Notes: generated by a model not told the origin, from the letters alone. DNA of 48,147 nucleotides from Lachnospiraceae bacterium (GCA_016280395.1 JAEEGQ010000124.1:1-48147), one strand, 5' to 3'. Counted from the first letter of the stretch, positions 15,186-23,405 are shown. Made by a program: numbers and translations.

Positions 15186-16505
15186 ATGAAAAAGATCATG
15201 GGACGCATTGCTTTATGCCTGCTTTTTGCGGCACTCGTGACCGGGATTTCGGCATGCGGAAAACAGAAAAACGGGAATACAGGTACGCCGACACCCACGC
15301 CCGACGGCCGCCCGGTCATAACAGTCGGAAAAGATGCCACTTCCATAGAGGAAGCTTTAAAGAAAGCTGAAAAAGATACGGTCGTATTTCTGCCTTCCGG
15401 TGTCTATAAAGAGCCCGTAAGTATCGAAAAGGACGGGATAACACTTCGCGGCGAGCAGGGAACGGTCTTCGACGGAACAGGCTTCGACATGAAAAACGAA
15501 GACAACAGTGTTATGATCTACATAAACGGGAAGGATATCACCGTTGAGAATATCGAAGTAAAGAACCTTCTGATCGAAGGGCCTTCGGATATCTGCCCGG
15601 TAGGCATAAAGGTCGCAAAGGGATCCTCCGGCATTACCGTGAGGAACTGTAAGGTACATGACCTCGGCTTCATTTATGACCGCAGTACGGATGACGATAA
15701 TTACAATGCGCACGGTATTTATGTCAGCGGCGGCGTGAACAGGGAGACCACCAGAATACTCGTTGAGGGCTGCGAACTGTACAACCTGCATCTGGGAAGC
15801 AGTGAATCGCTCGTATTTAACGGAAATGTGACTGATTTTGAAGCAAAGGACAACTACATCCACGACTGCGACAATATCGGTATCGATGCGATCGGTTATG
15901 AACAGGATGAGGATAATGACAAGGACAGCGCAAGAAACGGGAAGATACACGGAAACGTTGTAAAGAACATCTGCTCGGATCCGTCGATAAATCCCACCTA
16001 TGAATCGGCATGCGCGGACGGGATATATGTGGACGGCGGACGCGACATTGAGATCTACGATAATTTTGTCATCAACTGCGATATAGGCATTGAAGTCGCA
16101 AGCGAACATCAGGGCAAGGTCACATCGGGCATAAACGTTCATGACAATAAGCTCGCGTATAACAATTCTTGGGCCGGGATATGCATCGGCGGGTATGATC
16201 CGGAAGAGACCGGTACCGCCAAGGGCTGCACGATCAAAAACAATATCGTGTACAACACGGAATCCTATTGCCTTGTGATCCAGTATGCCTGCGATCCTTC
16301 AAATGTGATAGAGGATAATGTCTTTATTGCCACGGGAGACGGTATCGCCTACGGTGATGAATTCGAAAAGCTGAGCAGGGGCAATACGATCAGAAACAAC
16401 AGCTTTACAACAGACATAAAAGCTTTCGGATACCCTGAGAATACCGTTATATCTGTAAAAAAGGTAACTGTGGATGAAGAGAAAAGGACGATAAGCTACG
16501 AATAA
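15186..16505 (+). CDS. Right-handed beta-helix lipoprotein (polysaccharide lyase-like)
   Basis: 439 residues. Signal peptide and lipobox TGISAC (Cys24), short Thr/Pro linker (TPTPTPDG), then a parallel beta-helix recognised from repeats of the form GITVRNCKVHDL, ENIEVKNLLIEG, EAKDNYIHDCDNIGIDAIG and EIYDNFVINCDIGIEV. The start of the domain (ATSIEEALKKAEKDTVVFLPSGVYKE) is the usual cap of pectate-lyase-like (PL1/PL9, DUF1565) helices. Asp and His clusters in the central coils (DNIGIDAIGY, ACADGIYVDGG) could form a metal or catalytic site, but I cannot assign the family. Alone on the right of the divergent promoter, with a terminator after it. It probably binds or cuts an acidic polysaccharide at the cell surface. 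Confidence 0.78.
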   Translation: MKKIMGRIALCLLFAALVTGISACGKQKNGNTGTPTPTPDGRPVITVGKDATSIEEALKKAEKDTVVFLPSGVYKEPVSIEKDGITLRGEQGTVFDGTGFDMKNEDNSVMIYINGKDITVENIEVKNLLIEGPSDICPVGIKVAKGSSGITVRNCKVHDLGFIYDRSTDDDNYNAHGIYVSGGVNRETTRILVEGCELYNLHLGSSESLVFNGNVTDFEAKDNYIHDCDNIGIDAIGYEQDEDNDKDSARNGKIHGNVVKNICSDPSINPTYESACADGIYVDGGRDIEIYDNFVINCDIGIEVASEHQGKVTSGINVHDNKLAYNNSWAGICIGGYDPEETGTAKGCTIKNNIVYNTESYCLVIQYACDPSNVIEDNVFIATGDGIAYGDEFEKLSRGNTIRNNSFTTDIKAFGYPENTVISVKKVTVDEEKRTISYE

Positions 16506-16561
16506 TAATATGACAGGGAGATCATAATATCATAAAAAATGACAGTTATCAGCTGTCACCG

Positions 16562-16592
16562 GAGCGGTCAGGATACTGACCGCTCTTTTATA
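16562..16592 (+). terminator. Terminator after the beta-helix gene
   Basis: gagcggtcag (16562-16571) pairs perfectly with ctgaccgctc (16576-16585) around GATA, followed by TTTTATATT. A smaller hairpin, tgacag/gctgtca, lies just before it. Confidence 0.85.
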
Positions 16593-16676
16593 TTATCGAA
16601 ACACTTGAACAGTTACTGCATGATATGCTTTTTTGCTCTATGATAAATGCGCCGAAAAATATATTTAAAAATCCTC

Positions 16677-16705
16677 TTGACAGTTTTAAAAACAGGGTGT
16701 ATTAT
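16677..16705 (+). promoter_or_regulatory. Strong promoter of the PLDc_N/ABC/GntR operon
   Basis: TTGACA (16677-16682), 17-bp spacer, TATTAT (16700-16705). Just downstream, gtatt-N9-aatac (from about 16708) forms an imperfect dyad with repeated atacaaa strings, a possible site for the GntR-type regulator encoded three genes later. Confidence 0.75.
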
Positions 16706-16808
16706 GTGTATTACAAGGAGCAATACAAAACATACAAACAATACAGCAAAAGACATAAACGGCTTTCTGCATGTGCGGAAAATGCCGGGGCAGAAAGGAG
16801 AAAACACT

Positions 16809-17012
16809 ATGCCTGATATCAAAACAATGTTACCATTCCTTATTCCGCTGATCGTTGCAGAGCTTGCGCTGCTCGGGTTTACCCTGTGGCACATCCTCAC
16901 ACACAAGACCTACAAGCGCGGGAACCGCACACTTTGGCTTATCGTAGCCATCGTGGGTATGGAATTCATCGGACCGATCCTTTACTTTATCCTTGGTAAA
17001 GAAGATTCGTAA
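16809..17012 (+). CDS. PLDc_N-domain small membrane protein
   Basis: 67 residues, two membrane helices: FLIPLIVAELALLGFTLWHIL and LWLIVAIVGMEFIGPILYFIL, ending in GKED. This is the phospholipase-D-nuclease N-terminal (PLDc_N) domain, here as a stand-alone protein. ATG 16809 is selected by AAAGGAG at a good distance; the longer frame from 16647 crosses the promoter region and is not real. Such proteins often stand first in operons with BcrA-type ABC exporters, as here. Role unknown, presumably an accessory membrane subunit or envelope-stress protein. Confidence 0.8.
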   Translation: MPDIKTMLPFLIPLIVAELALLGFTLWHILTHKTYKRGNRTLWLIVAIVGMEFIGPILYFILGKEDS

Positions 17013-17030
17013 AGATTTGGGGCATGGACC

Positions 17031-17054
17031 GGCTGCAGGCTGTGACCTGCAGCC
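17031..17054 (+). other. Perfect hairpin between the PLDc_N and ABC ATPase genes
   Basis: ggctgcagg (17031-17039) and cctgcagcc (17046-17054) with a 6-nt loop, followed at once by cggg-aaaaag-cccg. There is no T run, so it more likely alters mRNA stability or expression ratio than ends transcription. Confidence 0.5.
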
Positions 17055-17086
17055 CGGGAAAAAGCCCGTGCCCGAAGGAGATATTT

Positions 17087-17995
17087 ATGACTGCAAATGT
17101 TCTTGAAATAAACGGACTAAAAAAACATTTTGGCGAAAAAAAGGTGCTGCAGGGTGTTGACCTTACAGTCCCCGAGAAAAAAGTCTTCGGCTTTGTGGGA
17201 CGAAACGGCGCCGGAAAAACAACGACAATGAAGATAATACTCGGGCTTCTCGCTGCTGATGAGGGAACAGTCACTGTCTGCGGCGAAAAGGTGCACTACG
17301 GGAATACAAAGACAAACCGCTTTATCGGCTACCTGCCCGACGTGCCGGAGTATTATTCCTTTATGAGCCCTGCGGAGTATTTAAGGCTCTGCGGCGAGAT
17401 CGCAGGAATGAACTCGGGGGAGATAAAGAGCAGGAGCGATAAGATGCTCGAGCTTGTGGGCCTTGGCAGTGAAAAACGCCGGATAAAGGGGTTTTCAAGA
17501 GGCATGAAACAGCGGCTCGGTATTGCGCAGGCGCTGCTCGGAAGGCCCAAACTCCTTATCTGCGATGAACCGACTTCAGCGCTTGATCCGATGGGACGCA
17601 AGGAAATACTTGATGTTCTCGTTGCCGCAAAAGAGGAGACAACCATCATCTTCTCTACGCATATCCTTTCGGACGTGGAGCATATTTGCGATGAAATGGC
17701 GCTCCTTGAAGGCGGTAAAGTGGTAATGCAGGGCACTATCGAAGAGGTAAAGCAAAAGAGAAGGAGCACGGCAACGGAGCTGCGCCTTGAGCATGAAAAT
17801 GACACAAAAGCACTTATGCGGGCCTATACGGAGCTCCAAAGGCTGCCTTCCGGCGATATCGTCCTTAACGATCCTGCGAAACTCCCTGAGATCATGCGGT
17901 ATATCGCGGATAACAGGATGGATATCGTAAGGATAGAAAAACAGGAAGCGACTCTCGAGGATATCTTCCTTGAAGCGATACAGAAAACAGTATGA
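17087..17995 (+). CDS. ABC exporter ATP-binding protein, BcrA/YtrB-like
   Basis: 302 residues. Walker A GRNGAGKTT, Q-loop region IGYLPDVPEYYSF, signature FSRGMKQRLG (in place of LSGGQ), Walker B LLICDEPTSALDP and switch His in STHILSDVEHICD. The C-terminal ~80 residues (KRRSTATELRLEHE to TLEDIFLEAI) are the domain usual in BcrA-type drug exporters. Start ATG 17087 follows GAAGGAG; the longer frame from 17024 reads through the intergenic hairpin. The permease gene begins 11 bases on. With the GntR regulator downstream this matches the YtrGABCDEF or BcrAB style of antimicrobial-peptide or lipid II-binding antibiotic response. Confidence 0.88.
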   Translation: MTANVLEINGLKKHFGEKKVLQGVDLTVPEKKVFGFVGRNGAGKTTTMKIILGLLAADEGTVTVCGEKVHYGNTKTNRFIGYLPDVPEYYSFMSPAEYLRLCGEIAGMNSGEIKSRSDKMLELVGLGSEKRRIKGFSRGMKQRLGIAQALLGRPKLLICDEPTSALDPMGRKEILDVLVAAKEETTIIFSTHILSDVEHICDEMALLEGGKVVMQGTIEEVKQKRRSTATELRLEHENDTKALMRAYTELQRLPSGDIVLNDPAKLPEIMRYIADNRMDIVRIEKQEATLEDIFLEAIQKTV

Positions 17996-18005
17996 GGATA
18001 CAGAT

Positions 18006-18767
18006 ATGAAAGCATTTTTAAGAAAAGAATGGATGGAGACCGTAAGGACCGGAAGGCTCCTTATCCTTGGGATCATCTTTTTCATATTCGGGCTCATGAA
18101 CCCTGCCATAGCAAAACTTACTCCCTGGCTTATGGAAACCATGAAGGATTCCCTGGCTGAATCCGGAATGGTAGTCGGTGAAGTGACAGTCAACGCAATG
18201 ACAAGCTGGACCCAGTTTTACAAGAACGGCCTTATGTGCGTCATAGTCATCGTCCTGATGCTTGGCGGCGTGCTTGTTAACGAGTACATGAAGGGAACGC
18301 TTGTGCAGGTGGTGACAAAAGGCCTTTCAAGACGCAAGATCTTTTTTTCGAAGATGATCACGGTTTACGGTCTCTGGACGTTGATGTATCTCGTGTATTT
18401 TGGTGTTACATATGGTTACACAGCTTATTTCTGGCCGGAGGATAAGGTGGAAGCTCTTGTGTTCGGTGCGTTCTGCTACTGGCTCTTCGGAATGTTCCTC
18501 CTGGCATTTCTCCTGCTGTTTTCAGCGATCGCAGGTAATGTCGGACAGGTGCTTCTCGGAGTCGGAGCGGTTACCGCGGTAATGTTTTTCCTGAACTATG
18601 TTCCAAAGCTTCAAAAATACCTGCCTTTAAGGCTTACGGAAGGCCTGAATCTTTCCCTTGGGACTCTTAAGACGGAAGATTTTGTGCCGGCTGTTATCAT
18701 CTCTTGCATAAGCGTGGCAGCATGCGGTATCATAGGAATGGCAGTATTTGATAAAAGAAACTTGTAA
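18006..18767 (+). CDS. ABC-2 type permease, partner of the preceding ATPase
   Basis: 253 residues with six predicted membrane helices, for example LLILGIIFFIFGLM, VIVIVLMLGGVLV, LWTLMYLVYFGVTYGY and FGMFLLAFLLLFSAIAG. The element GTLVQVVTKGLSRRKIFFSKM is the cytoplasmic coupling region usual for ABC-2 permeases. ATG 18006 follows GAGGA; the longer start at 17970 lies inside the ATPase gene. It forms the membrane half of a homodimeric-type exporter with the 17087 protein. Confidence 0.85.
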   Translation: MKAFLRKEWMETVRTGRLLILGIIFFIFGLMNPAIAKLTPWLMETMKDSLAESGMVVGEVTVNAMTSWTQFYKNGLMCVIVIVLMLGGVLVNEYMKGTLVQVVTKGLSRRKIFFSKMITVYGLWTLMYLVYFGVTYGYTAYFWPEDKVEALVFGAFCYWLFGMFLLAFLLLFSAIAGNVGQVLLGVGAVTAVMFFLNYVPKLQKYLPLRLTEGLNLSLGTLKTEDFVPAVIISCISVAACGIIGMAVFDKRNL

Positions 18768-18833
18768 AGATATCCTGAATCCTGTGTCAGGGATCGTTTG
18801 AGATGGGAGAATATTCAGAAAGGAAGACCTGCG

Positions 18834-19196
18834 ATGGTAATACGAATCGATGAATTATCGGATGTTCCGATCTATCAACAGATAAGGAACCAGATCGTCA
18901 TGGGGATCTCGGGCGGAGAGCTTAAAGCGGGAGAGCAGCTGCCGACGGTAAGGGCGCTCGCGCTTGAAATGGGCATCAACACCATGACAGTCTCAAAAGC
19001 CTACCAGCTCCTGAAAACGGAAGGCTATATAATGACAGACCGCAAAAACGGAGCAAGGATCCGCACCGAGATAAAAAAGCACGGTGAGATCCCCGAAGCC
19101 GATATTAACGAGCTTAAGCGGATACTCTCGGAAGCAAGGCTTTCCGGCGTTGAAAAGAGCAGGATCATCAGTTTAGTGGAAGAGTGTTATAAGTAA
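18834..19196 (+). CDS. GntR-family regulator, YtrA subfamily
   Basis: 120 residues. Winged helix at residues ~10-75: VPIYQQIRNQIVMGISGGEL, then LPTVRALALEMGINTMTVSKAYQLLKTEGYI, the exact GntR pattern. The C-terminal piece is short (about 45 residues), which places it in the YtrA group that controls ABC exporter operons. GTG/ATG choice: ATG 18834 has GAAAGGA upstream. It follows the permease by 66 bp and probably represses the operon promoter at 16677, where a dyad overlaps the start region. Confidence 0.88.
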   Translation: MVIRIDELSDVPIYQQIRNQIVMGISGGELKAGEQLPTVRALALEMGINTMTVSKAYQLLKTEGYIMTDRKNGARIRTEIKKHGEIPEADINELKRILSEARLSGVEKSRIISLVEECYK

Positions 19197-19238
19197 TTTT
19201 TCACGCACGGGAAAAGTGCCCGTCAAGAAAGGAAAACT

Positions 19239-20648
19239 ATGTTATCATTCTATTTTGGACTGACAATGTGTATATGTGCCGTTTTAACGCTTGTTATCAC
19301 CTTTTTCATGATCTATCCGAAAAACTGGAGAGAGAAGAAGCTGGTGTTCGGCGTGAAAAACAGACCGGAATACAAAGAGGGAGAGGCTGCGGCGGAAGTT
19401 GACCGGATATTTGCCGCACACCGCAAACAGGCGCTTTTCGTTGTTATCGCAGGGCTGATCGTTTCGGGGCTTCTGCTGCTCCTTAGAGGGCTTATACTTC
19501 AAACAGCAGTCTGGACAGCATTCATCTTCATCATCATTATTGCCGTAAACCTGCCCTACATCCTTGGAAACAGCGAGATGAAGACATTGAAACGCAAGCT
19601 GGGTATTGCCTCAACGCCTGCGGTTACCTACACAGACTTAAGCAATGCCGGAGCTGTGCACGGGCTTGAGCCTGCAAAGATCATCTTTCCGAATGTTGTT
19701 GGATTCCTTGCTTGTCTGGCAGCGCTCCTTGTGGATCTTAAGGTCATCCCCTTTGATTCGCTTCGGATCGCCGGGAGCTTTATGATCACGGGACTAACCG
19801 CTGTTTTCTGGTCTACGGGCATTATCGTGCTGATCATTGCTTTTGTGATCGACCGCCTGAAGAACGAGGTAATCTCGACCGACAGCGCTGTAAACGCGAA
19901 TTACAACAGGGCGAAAAAGAAAAATTTTGCCGATTCCTTCGTGCTCATGACCTGGATAAACACAGCCTTTACGTTTGCCGTGCTCGCAGCCTTCCTGTTC
20001 CTTTACACTGATATTTTGCTCATGATAGCGCTTGCGGTATACATGCTGCTGCTTTTTGGCGGGGTTGCGCTGTTCGTTGCCCGCAATAAAAAGATTGAAG
20101 CACGTTACGAGAAGGAAATGACCCTTACTGTTGATGATGATGACTACTGGCTTGCAGGCATGTTCTACTACAACCCCAAAGACAAGCGGCTCAACGTAGA
20201 AAAACGCGTGGGAATGGGCGGCACCATCAACCTGGCACACCCTGCCGGGAAAGCTGTTTCTGCTGTTCTTGCACTTACCATTGTTGTCACGATCGTTGCC
20301 ATCGTATGGATAGGAATGCTCGAAAGCACGCCGATGCAGCTGAAATTCGAGGACAATAAAGTCATCTGTCACCAGCTTCGCGACAATTACGTGATCGACA
20401 AAGCGGATATCATAAGCGTCGAGTTAGGCGAAAACACAGGAAAGCTTAAAGCTGCGAAGGTTGTAGGCCTCGGCACAGATAAGGAACTTAGAGGTACTTT
20501 CGTAGTCGACGGAGAGTCCGGCTGCAAGGTCTTCCTGTGGAGGGATTCTGAAAACTACATCAAGATAGTTACAAAGGACGGAACCTACTACGTGAACGGC
20601 GGGACGAAAGAAGAAACAAGGGCGGTTTACGAGACCCTGAAGCAATAA
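19239..20648 (+). CDS. Polytopic membrane protein with DUF5808-like segment
   Basis: 469 residues. About eight membrane helices: one at 2-25, a pair at 66-105, a pair at about 150-205, a pair at 238-285 and one near 340. Between the last two lies DDDYWLAGMFYYNPKDKRLNVEKRVGMG, the DUF5808 pattern, followed by NLAHPAGK. A C-terminal soluble domain of about 110 residues looks like a PH-like beta barrel (GTFVVDGESGCKVFLW). Such proteins often sit behind YtrA-type regulators and belong with SdpI/DUF1648-like immunity-style membrane proteins. Function unknown. RBS AAGAAAGGAAA supports ATG 19239; 42 bp behind gntR, so it is the last gene of that operon. Confidence 0.7.
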   Translation: MLSFYFGLTMCICAVLTLVITFFMIYPKNWREKKLVFGVKNRPEYKEGEAAAEVDRIFAAHRKQALFVVIAGLIVSGLLLLLRGLILQTAVWTAFIFIIIIAVNLPYILGNSEMKTLKRKLGIASTPAVTYTDLSNAGAVHGLEPAKIIFPNVVGFLACLAALLVDLKVIPFDSLRIAGSFMITGLTAVFWSTGIIVLIIAFVIDRLKNEVISTDSAVNANYNRAKKKNFADSFVLMTWINTAFTFAVLAAFLFLYTDILLMIALAVYMLLLFGGVALFVARNKKIEARYEKEMTLTVDDDDYWLAGMFYYNPKDKRLNVEKRVGMGGTINLAHPAGKAVSAVLALTIVVTIVAIVWIGMLESTPMQLKFEDNKVICHQLRDNYVIDKADIISVELGENTGKLKAAKVVGLGTDKELRGTFVVDGESGCKVFLWRDSENYIKIVTKDGTYYVNGGTKEETRAVYETLKQ

Positions 20649-20654
20649 TTCATC

Positions 20655-20683
20655 TTGCAAAATTCCGGTCGTCATATTATAAT
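20655..20683 (+). promoter_or_regulatory. Promoter of the ABC-F leader
   Basis: TTGCAA (20655-20660), 17-bp spacer, TATAAT (20678-20683). The expected start is near 20690, giving a ~310-nt leader before the ABC-F start codon. Confidence 0.75.
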
Positions 20684-20741
20684 ACTCACATACTGAAAGA
20701 AAGGTGCCGGGTAAGAATCCCCGGTGCGAAGAGGGAGTCCA

Positions 20742-20753
20742 ATGAAGTTTTGA
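20742..20753 (+). CDS. Three-codon upstream ORF (Met-Lys-Phe-stop)
   Basis: ATG AAG TTT TGA behind the strong Shine-Dalgarno sequence AGAGGGAG with 5-6 nt spacing. A second start, ATG ATT TGA, overlaps its stop. Ribosomes paused here by a drug would change folding of the downstream leader. Too short to be anything but a regulatory peptide; translation is not proven. Confidence 0.5.
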   Translation: MKF

Positions 20754-20883
20754 TGATTTGATTTAAGCAGACATAAGCTTTACCAAAGGCTGCTGCAGTT
20801 TTGCAGGGCTTAAGGTCTATTAGTGTACGCTTGAATTGGATCATCGTGAACGGAGCCCTGTATATTTACACGGTCTTTTTACG

Positions 20884-20918
20884 AGCCTGTTTTTGCGTAC
20901 GCAAAAGCAGGCTTTTTT
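20884..20918 (+). terminator. Leader terminator before the ABC-F gene
   Basis: agcctgtttttgcg (20884-20897) pairs in full with cgcaaaagcaggct (20900-20913), one G-T pair, and is followed by TTTTT. The 2-nt apex must open in practice. No gene ends just before it, which marks it as an attenuator rather than an ordinary operon end. Confidence 0.8.
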
Positions 20919-20999
20919 GTTTGCCGCAAACGGATAAAACCGGTGCGGGCATGCTTGCAGGCTTTGGTAAAAACGCAAAACAGAACAGGAGTGATATAT

Positions 21000-22640
21000 A
21001 TGGCACAGATAAATGTAAGTGATCTGACTTTCGGTTACGAGGGCAGCTTTGATAATGTTTTCGAAAATGTTTCCTTCAGCGTGGATACAGACTGGCGGCT
21101 TGGTTTTATAGGCAGGAACGGCAAGGGAAAGACAACATTCCTAAACCTGCTGCTCGGGAAATATGAGTATTCCGGGAGTATATCCGCAAATGTGATCTTC
21201 GATTATTTCCCGTACAAATTATATCCGGGAGACCTTGAAAAGACCGCGGATGAGCTGATGGAAAACTGGAAGAGCGGTGTAATGAGCTGGCGCGTGCTTT
21301 GTGAGCTTCCAAAGCTTTCGCTTGACGCAGAGCTGCTTTACAGGCCTTTTTCCACCTTAAGCTTCGGGGAGCGCACAAAGGTGATGCTCGCGGTGCTTTT
21401 TTCGGGGGAGAACGATTTCCTTTTGATAGATGAGCCCACAAACCATCTGGATATGGCTTCCAGGGAGATAATAAAGCATTATCTTGCGGAAAAGAAGGGC
21501 TTTATACTTGTTTCCCACGACAGAGACCTGCTGGATGCCTGCGTGGACCATGTCCTGGTCCTTAACCGCGCAACGATAGAAGTGCAGAAGGGGAATTTCT
21601 CGACATGGTGGGAGAATAAGCAGAAGGCAGATTCCTTTGCAAAAGCAGAGAACGAAAAGCACCTGAAGGAAATAGGAAAACTGCAGGCATCTGCAGACCG
21701 CGCGGCACGCTGGGCAGACAAAAACGAAGGCACAAAGATCGGCTTTGATCCCGTAAAGGAGCATGACCGCTTCATGGGTACTCGGGCTTTTATCGGCGCA
21801 AAAACAAAGAAGATGCAAAGCCGTGTTAAAAGCTTTGAGACAAGGATAAGCCGTGAGATAGAGGAAAAGGAAGGGTTGCTCCGGGATATCGAAGAGCCTG
21901 CGGACCTTAAGCTTATGCCGCTTTCGCACTATAAAAAAAGGCTTGTGGAATGCAGGGATCTGTCTTTACGGTACAATGGCAGCGAAAAGCCGGTATTTGA
22001 GGGACTTTCCTTTGAACTCTCGCAGGGAGATATAGTGCTCCTTAAGGGGGAGAACGGCAGCGGAAAATCAAGCCTGATAAAGGCTATACTCCAAAAGGCG
22101 GGGTATGAGACGGGGACAGTGCCAAAAGACAGCATTTGTGCAGGAACCGGGCCCGATACCGGGGGTGACGCGAAAAAGCAATGCCCGGAGATTACAGGGG
22201 CTCTGAATACCGCACCAAACCTCATTATTTCATATATAAACCAGGATACCTCTTATCTTAAAGGGCGCCTTAGCGAGCATGCGAAGCGGAATAACCTTGA
22301 CTACACGCTGCTTCTCTCGCTTCTTCGGCAGCTTGACATGGAACGTGTCCAGTTTGAGAAGAATATGGAGGATTTCTCGGAAGGACAGAAAAAGAAGGTG
22401 CTCATAGCATCAAGCCTTCTGACGTCTGCGCATCTTTATATCTGGGATGAGCCGCTGAATTATATAGACGTATTCTCGAGAATGCAGATAGAAAGCCTGA
22501 TCGCGCGGTACCGGCCTACAATGCTGATAGTTGAACATGATGTAAGGTTCGGGGAGAAGCTTGCGACAAAAGAAATTATTTTGGGGTCTTCTCAAAAACG
22601 GTCAACGGAATATAATAAAATTAACCGGAGCGGTCAATGA
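21000..22640 (+). CDS. ABC-F ribosome-protection protein, Lsa-like
   Basis: 546 residues without membrane segments. Two ABC domains: Walker A GRNGKGKT (38-45), signature LSFGERTKV and Walker B FLLIDEPTNHLD; then KGENGSGKSS, FSEGQKKKV and LYIWDEPLNYID. A ~90-residue charged helical linker (KQKADSFAKAENEKHLKEIG onward) joins them; this is the arm that reaches the peptidyl-transferase centre. The opening ~45 residues, with DTDWRLGFIGRNG, resemble Lsa/CplR-type proteins, which protect against lincosamides, streptogramin A and pleuromutilins. Drug range is inferred. ATG 21000 has AGGAG ahead of it. Expression is probably attenuated through the leader at 20690. The signature of domain 1 has Phe in LSFGE where LSxGE is usual. 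Confidence 0.85.
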   Translation: MAQINVSDLTFGYEGSFDNVFENVSFSVDTDWRLGFIGRNGKGKTTFLNLLLGKYEYSGSISANVIFDYFPYKLYPGDLEKTADELMENWKSGVMSWRVLCELPKLSLDAELLYRPFSTLSFGERTKVMLAVLFSGENDFLLIDEPTNHLDMASREIIKHYLAEKKGFILVSHDRDLLDACVDHVLVLNRATIEVQKGNFSTWWENKQKADSFAKAENEKHLKEIGKLQASADRAARWADKNEGTKIGFDPVKEHDRFMGTRAFIGAKTKKMQSRVKSFETRISREIEEKEGLLRDIEEPADLKLMPLSHYKKRLVECRDLSLRYNGSEKPVFEGLSFELSQGDIVLLKGENGSGKSSLIKAILQKAGYETGTVPKDSICAGTGPDTGGDAKKQCPEITGALNTAPNLIISYINQDTSYLKGRLSEHAKRNNLDYTLLLSLLRQLDMERVQFEKNMEDFSEGQKKKVLIASSLLTSAHLYIWDEPLNYIDVFSRMQIESLIARYRPTMLIVEHDVRFGEKLATKEIILGSSQKRSTEYNKINRSGQ

Positions 22641-22656
22641 ATGGAACGGTCAATGA
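22598..22656 (+). promoter_or_regulatory. Phased CGGTCAA operator repeats upstream of tetR
   Basis: acggtcaacg (22598-22607), gcggtcaatga (22630-22640) and acggtcaatga (22646-22656) are direct repeats spaced by 32 and 16 bp, close to three and one and a half helical turns. ttaaccg at 22621-22627 makes a near-palindrome with the middle copy. TATAAT lies at 22611-22616, though its -35 is poor. The middle repeat contains the stop codon of the ABC-F gene. Binding by the downstream TetR protein is inferred. Confidence 0.5.
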
Positions 22657-22724
22657 CAGTTCATCATGAAAGAACGGAGATTCTCCGGGACCGTAAGTTA
22701 CACAAAACGAAAAGGAGTAACGCC

Positions 22725-23330
22725 GTGAACGAGAAGTTTTATGCATTACCCGAAGAAAAACAGAACAGGATCATCAACGCGGGGTTCAAGGTTTTTGCGG
22801 ACAATTCTTACAAAAAAAGCCCCGTGAACGAGATCGCCCTCGAAGCGGGCATCAGCAAATCGCTTTTGTTCTTCTACTTTAAGAACAAGAAAGAGCTTTA
22901 TCTGTTCCTTCTTAAAAAATCCGAGGAGCTGACGCTTAAGAACCTTAAGGAATCCGGTGCGTACGAGGGTGACGACATCTTTGACATCATGTACAGGGGG
23001 CTGCTGGTAAAAGCGAAAATGATGCGGGATTACCCGGACATGGGCAAATTCTCCATCCGCGCGTATTACGAGAAAGACCCGGAAGTTGCAAAGGATGTGC
23101 GAAAGATCGTTGCGCCCTACACAAAACTAAAGTCCAACGCATCGCTGCCGCCCATAGATCCCGCAAAGTTCAAGGACGGTCTGGATCTGCAGATGATGTA
23201 TCAGGACATGTATCTTGCTTCGGAAGGGTACCTCTGGCAGATGCAGCAATCCGGAAAACTTGACGTGGACAGGATGGTCGAGGATTACAGGAAGATAATC
23301 GCCTTCTGGAAATCGCTGTACCTGAAATAA
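22725..23330 (+). CDS. TetR-family regulator
   Basis: 201 residues from GTG 22725, chosen because AAAAGGAG precedes it and the N-terminus then matches the family; the frame from 22641 covers the operator repeats. Helix-turn-helix at about 15-60: EEKQNRIINAGFKVFADNSY, then VNEIALEAGISKSLLFFYFKNKKELYLFLL, a clean TetR_N match. The C-terminal helices form the ligand-binding and dimer domain. The genes after it encode an ABC exporter, which it likely represses; CGGTCAA repeats lie just upstream. Inducer unknown. Confidence 0.88.
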   Translation: MNEKFYALPEEKQNRIINAGFKVFADNSYKKSPVNEIALEAGISKSLLFFYFKNKKELYLFLLKKSEELTLKNLKESGAYEGDDIFDIMYRGLLVKAKMMRDYPDMGKFSIRAYYEKDPEVAKDVRKIVAPYTKLKSNASLPPIDPAKFKDGLDLQMMYQDMYLASEGYLWQMQQSGKLDVDRMVEDYRKIIAFWKSLYLK

Positions 23331-23405
23331 AAGGAGCAGCCTGCGGTTTTTGGCGACAGGGAAGATATGCCATAAAAATAGCGGATATAACATGGGAGGA
23401 TCGTT

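Larger units (their letters stand above)
20690..20999 (+). promoter_or_regulatory. Putative ribosome-mediated transcription attenuator upstream of ABC-F
   Basis: A ~310-nt leader with a promoter, an early hairpin gtgccggg/cccggtgc, a strong SD and three-codon ORF (20742-20753), then alternative pairings and an intrinsic terminator (20884-20918) about 80 nt before the ABC-F start. gtacgc at 20825-20830 is complementary to gcgtac at 20895-20900 inside the terminator apex, and cagggct near 20805 to agccctg near 20857, so mutually exclusive folds are possible. Antibiotic ABC-F genes such as vmlR and lmo0919 are known to be induced by ribosome stalling on a short upstream ORF. Function here is inferred. 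Confidence 0.6.

Noticed and set aside
20690-20740. Cobalamin- or other riboswitch-like look of ggtgccgggtaagaatccccggtgc
   Set aside because: The conserved core of no riboswitch class I know is present, and the gene downstream is an ABC-F protein; attenuation by ribosome stalling fits better.
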